Shown here: positions 6,366 through 6,367 of the stretch, one piece after another
How the letters are laid out: each line of letters starts with the position of its first letter
Position numbering within the stretch: position 1 is the first letter of the stretch
Assembly (NCBI GenBank): GCA_011057175.1
Contig: DSBZ01000204.1
Coordinates: 1 to 6,367 of the forward strand
Source of the DNA: Candidatus Acetothermia bacterium
GTDB taxonomy: Bacteria > Bipolaricaulota > Bipolaricaulia > Bipolaricaulales > Bipolaricaulaceae
Length of the DNA stretch: 6,367 bases
Reading direction: 5' to 3'
Translations under genes and position numbers: made by a program
Notes under the pieces: model-generated
Seen by the model: the letters and a program-made list of their open reading frames with translations, nothing else
Told to the model about the DNA's origin: nothing
Database searches by the model: none

Positions 6366-6367
6366 CC

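Overview
The window is a GC-rich, densely coded stretch of a bacterial chromosome. Strong Shine-Dalgarno sites (AAGGAGG), an FtsZ with the bacterial C-terminal peptide, and NosD-like, DUF192 and creatininase-family genes all point to Bacteria. The style recalls genomes of uncultured phyla such as Bipolaricaulota/Acetothermia, but that is a guess from general impression and no marker here proves it.

Layout: (1) Bases 1-189 (+) hold the 3' end of an IS481-like transposase, followed by an imperfect hairpin (191-218) that probably includes the right end of the insertion element. (2) Bases 5524 down to 220 (-) carry a compact four-gene operon. In transcription order it encodes a secreted NosD-like beta-helix protein with a C-terminal DUF192 domain, a SerB-like HAD phosphatase, an FtsZ with an unusual N-terminal domain, and a secreted M1-type metallopeptidase. 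Junctions are a 4-base GTGA overlap, a 36-base gap and a 2-base gap, so co-transcription and partial translational coupling are very likely. (3) A 79-base divergent intergenic region (5525-5603) carries a good minus-strand promoter candidate and a 10-bp inverted repeat (9/10) around it. (4) Bases 5604-6365 (+) encode a complete creatininase-family amidohydrolase.

The most notable object is the FtsZ. About 115 residues precede the GTPase core. Their first 80 resemble the small KH-like domain found at the N-terminus of DnaA and the C-terminus of DNA polymerase III tau. The core keeps the T7 catalytic loop and the DIPAFLRR tail but has changed T3 and T4 nucleotide-binding loops. The gene sits outside any division (dcw) neighbourhood, between a phosphatase and an exported peptidase. 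How the four operon products cooperate cannot be read from sequence. Two are exported (beta-helix/DUF192 and M1) and two are cytoplasmic (HAD and FtsZ), so a link between division and envelope remodelling is only a hypothesis.
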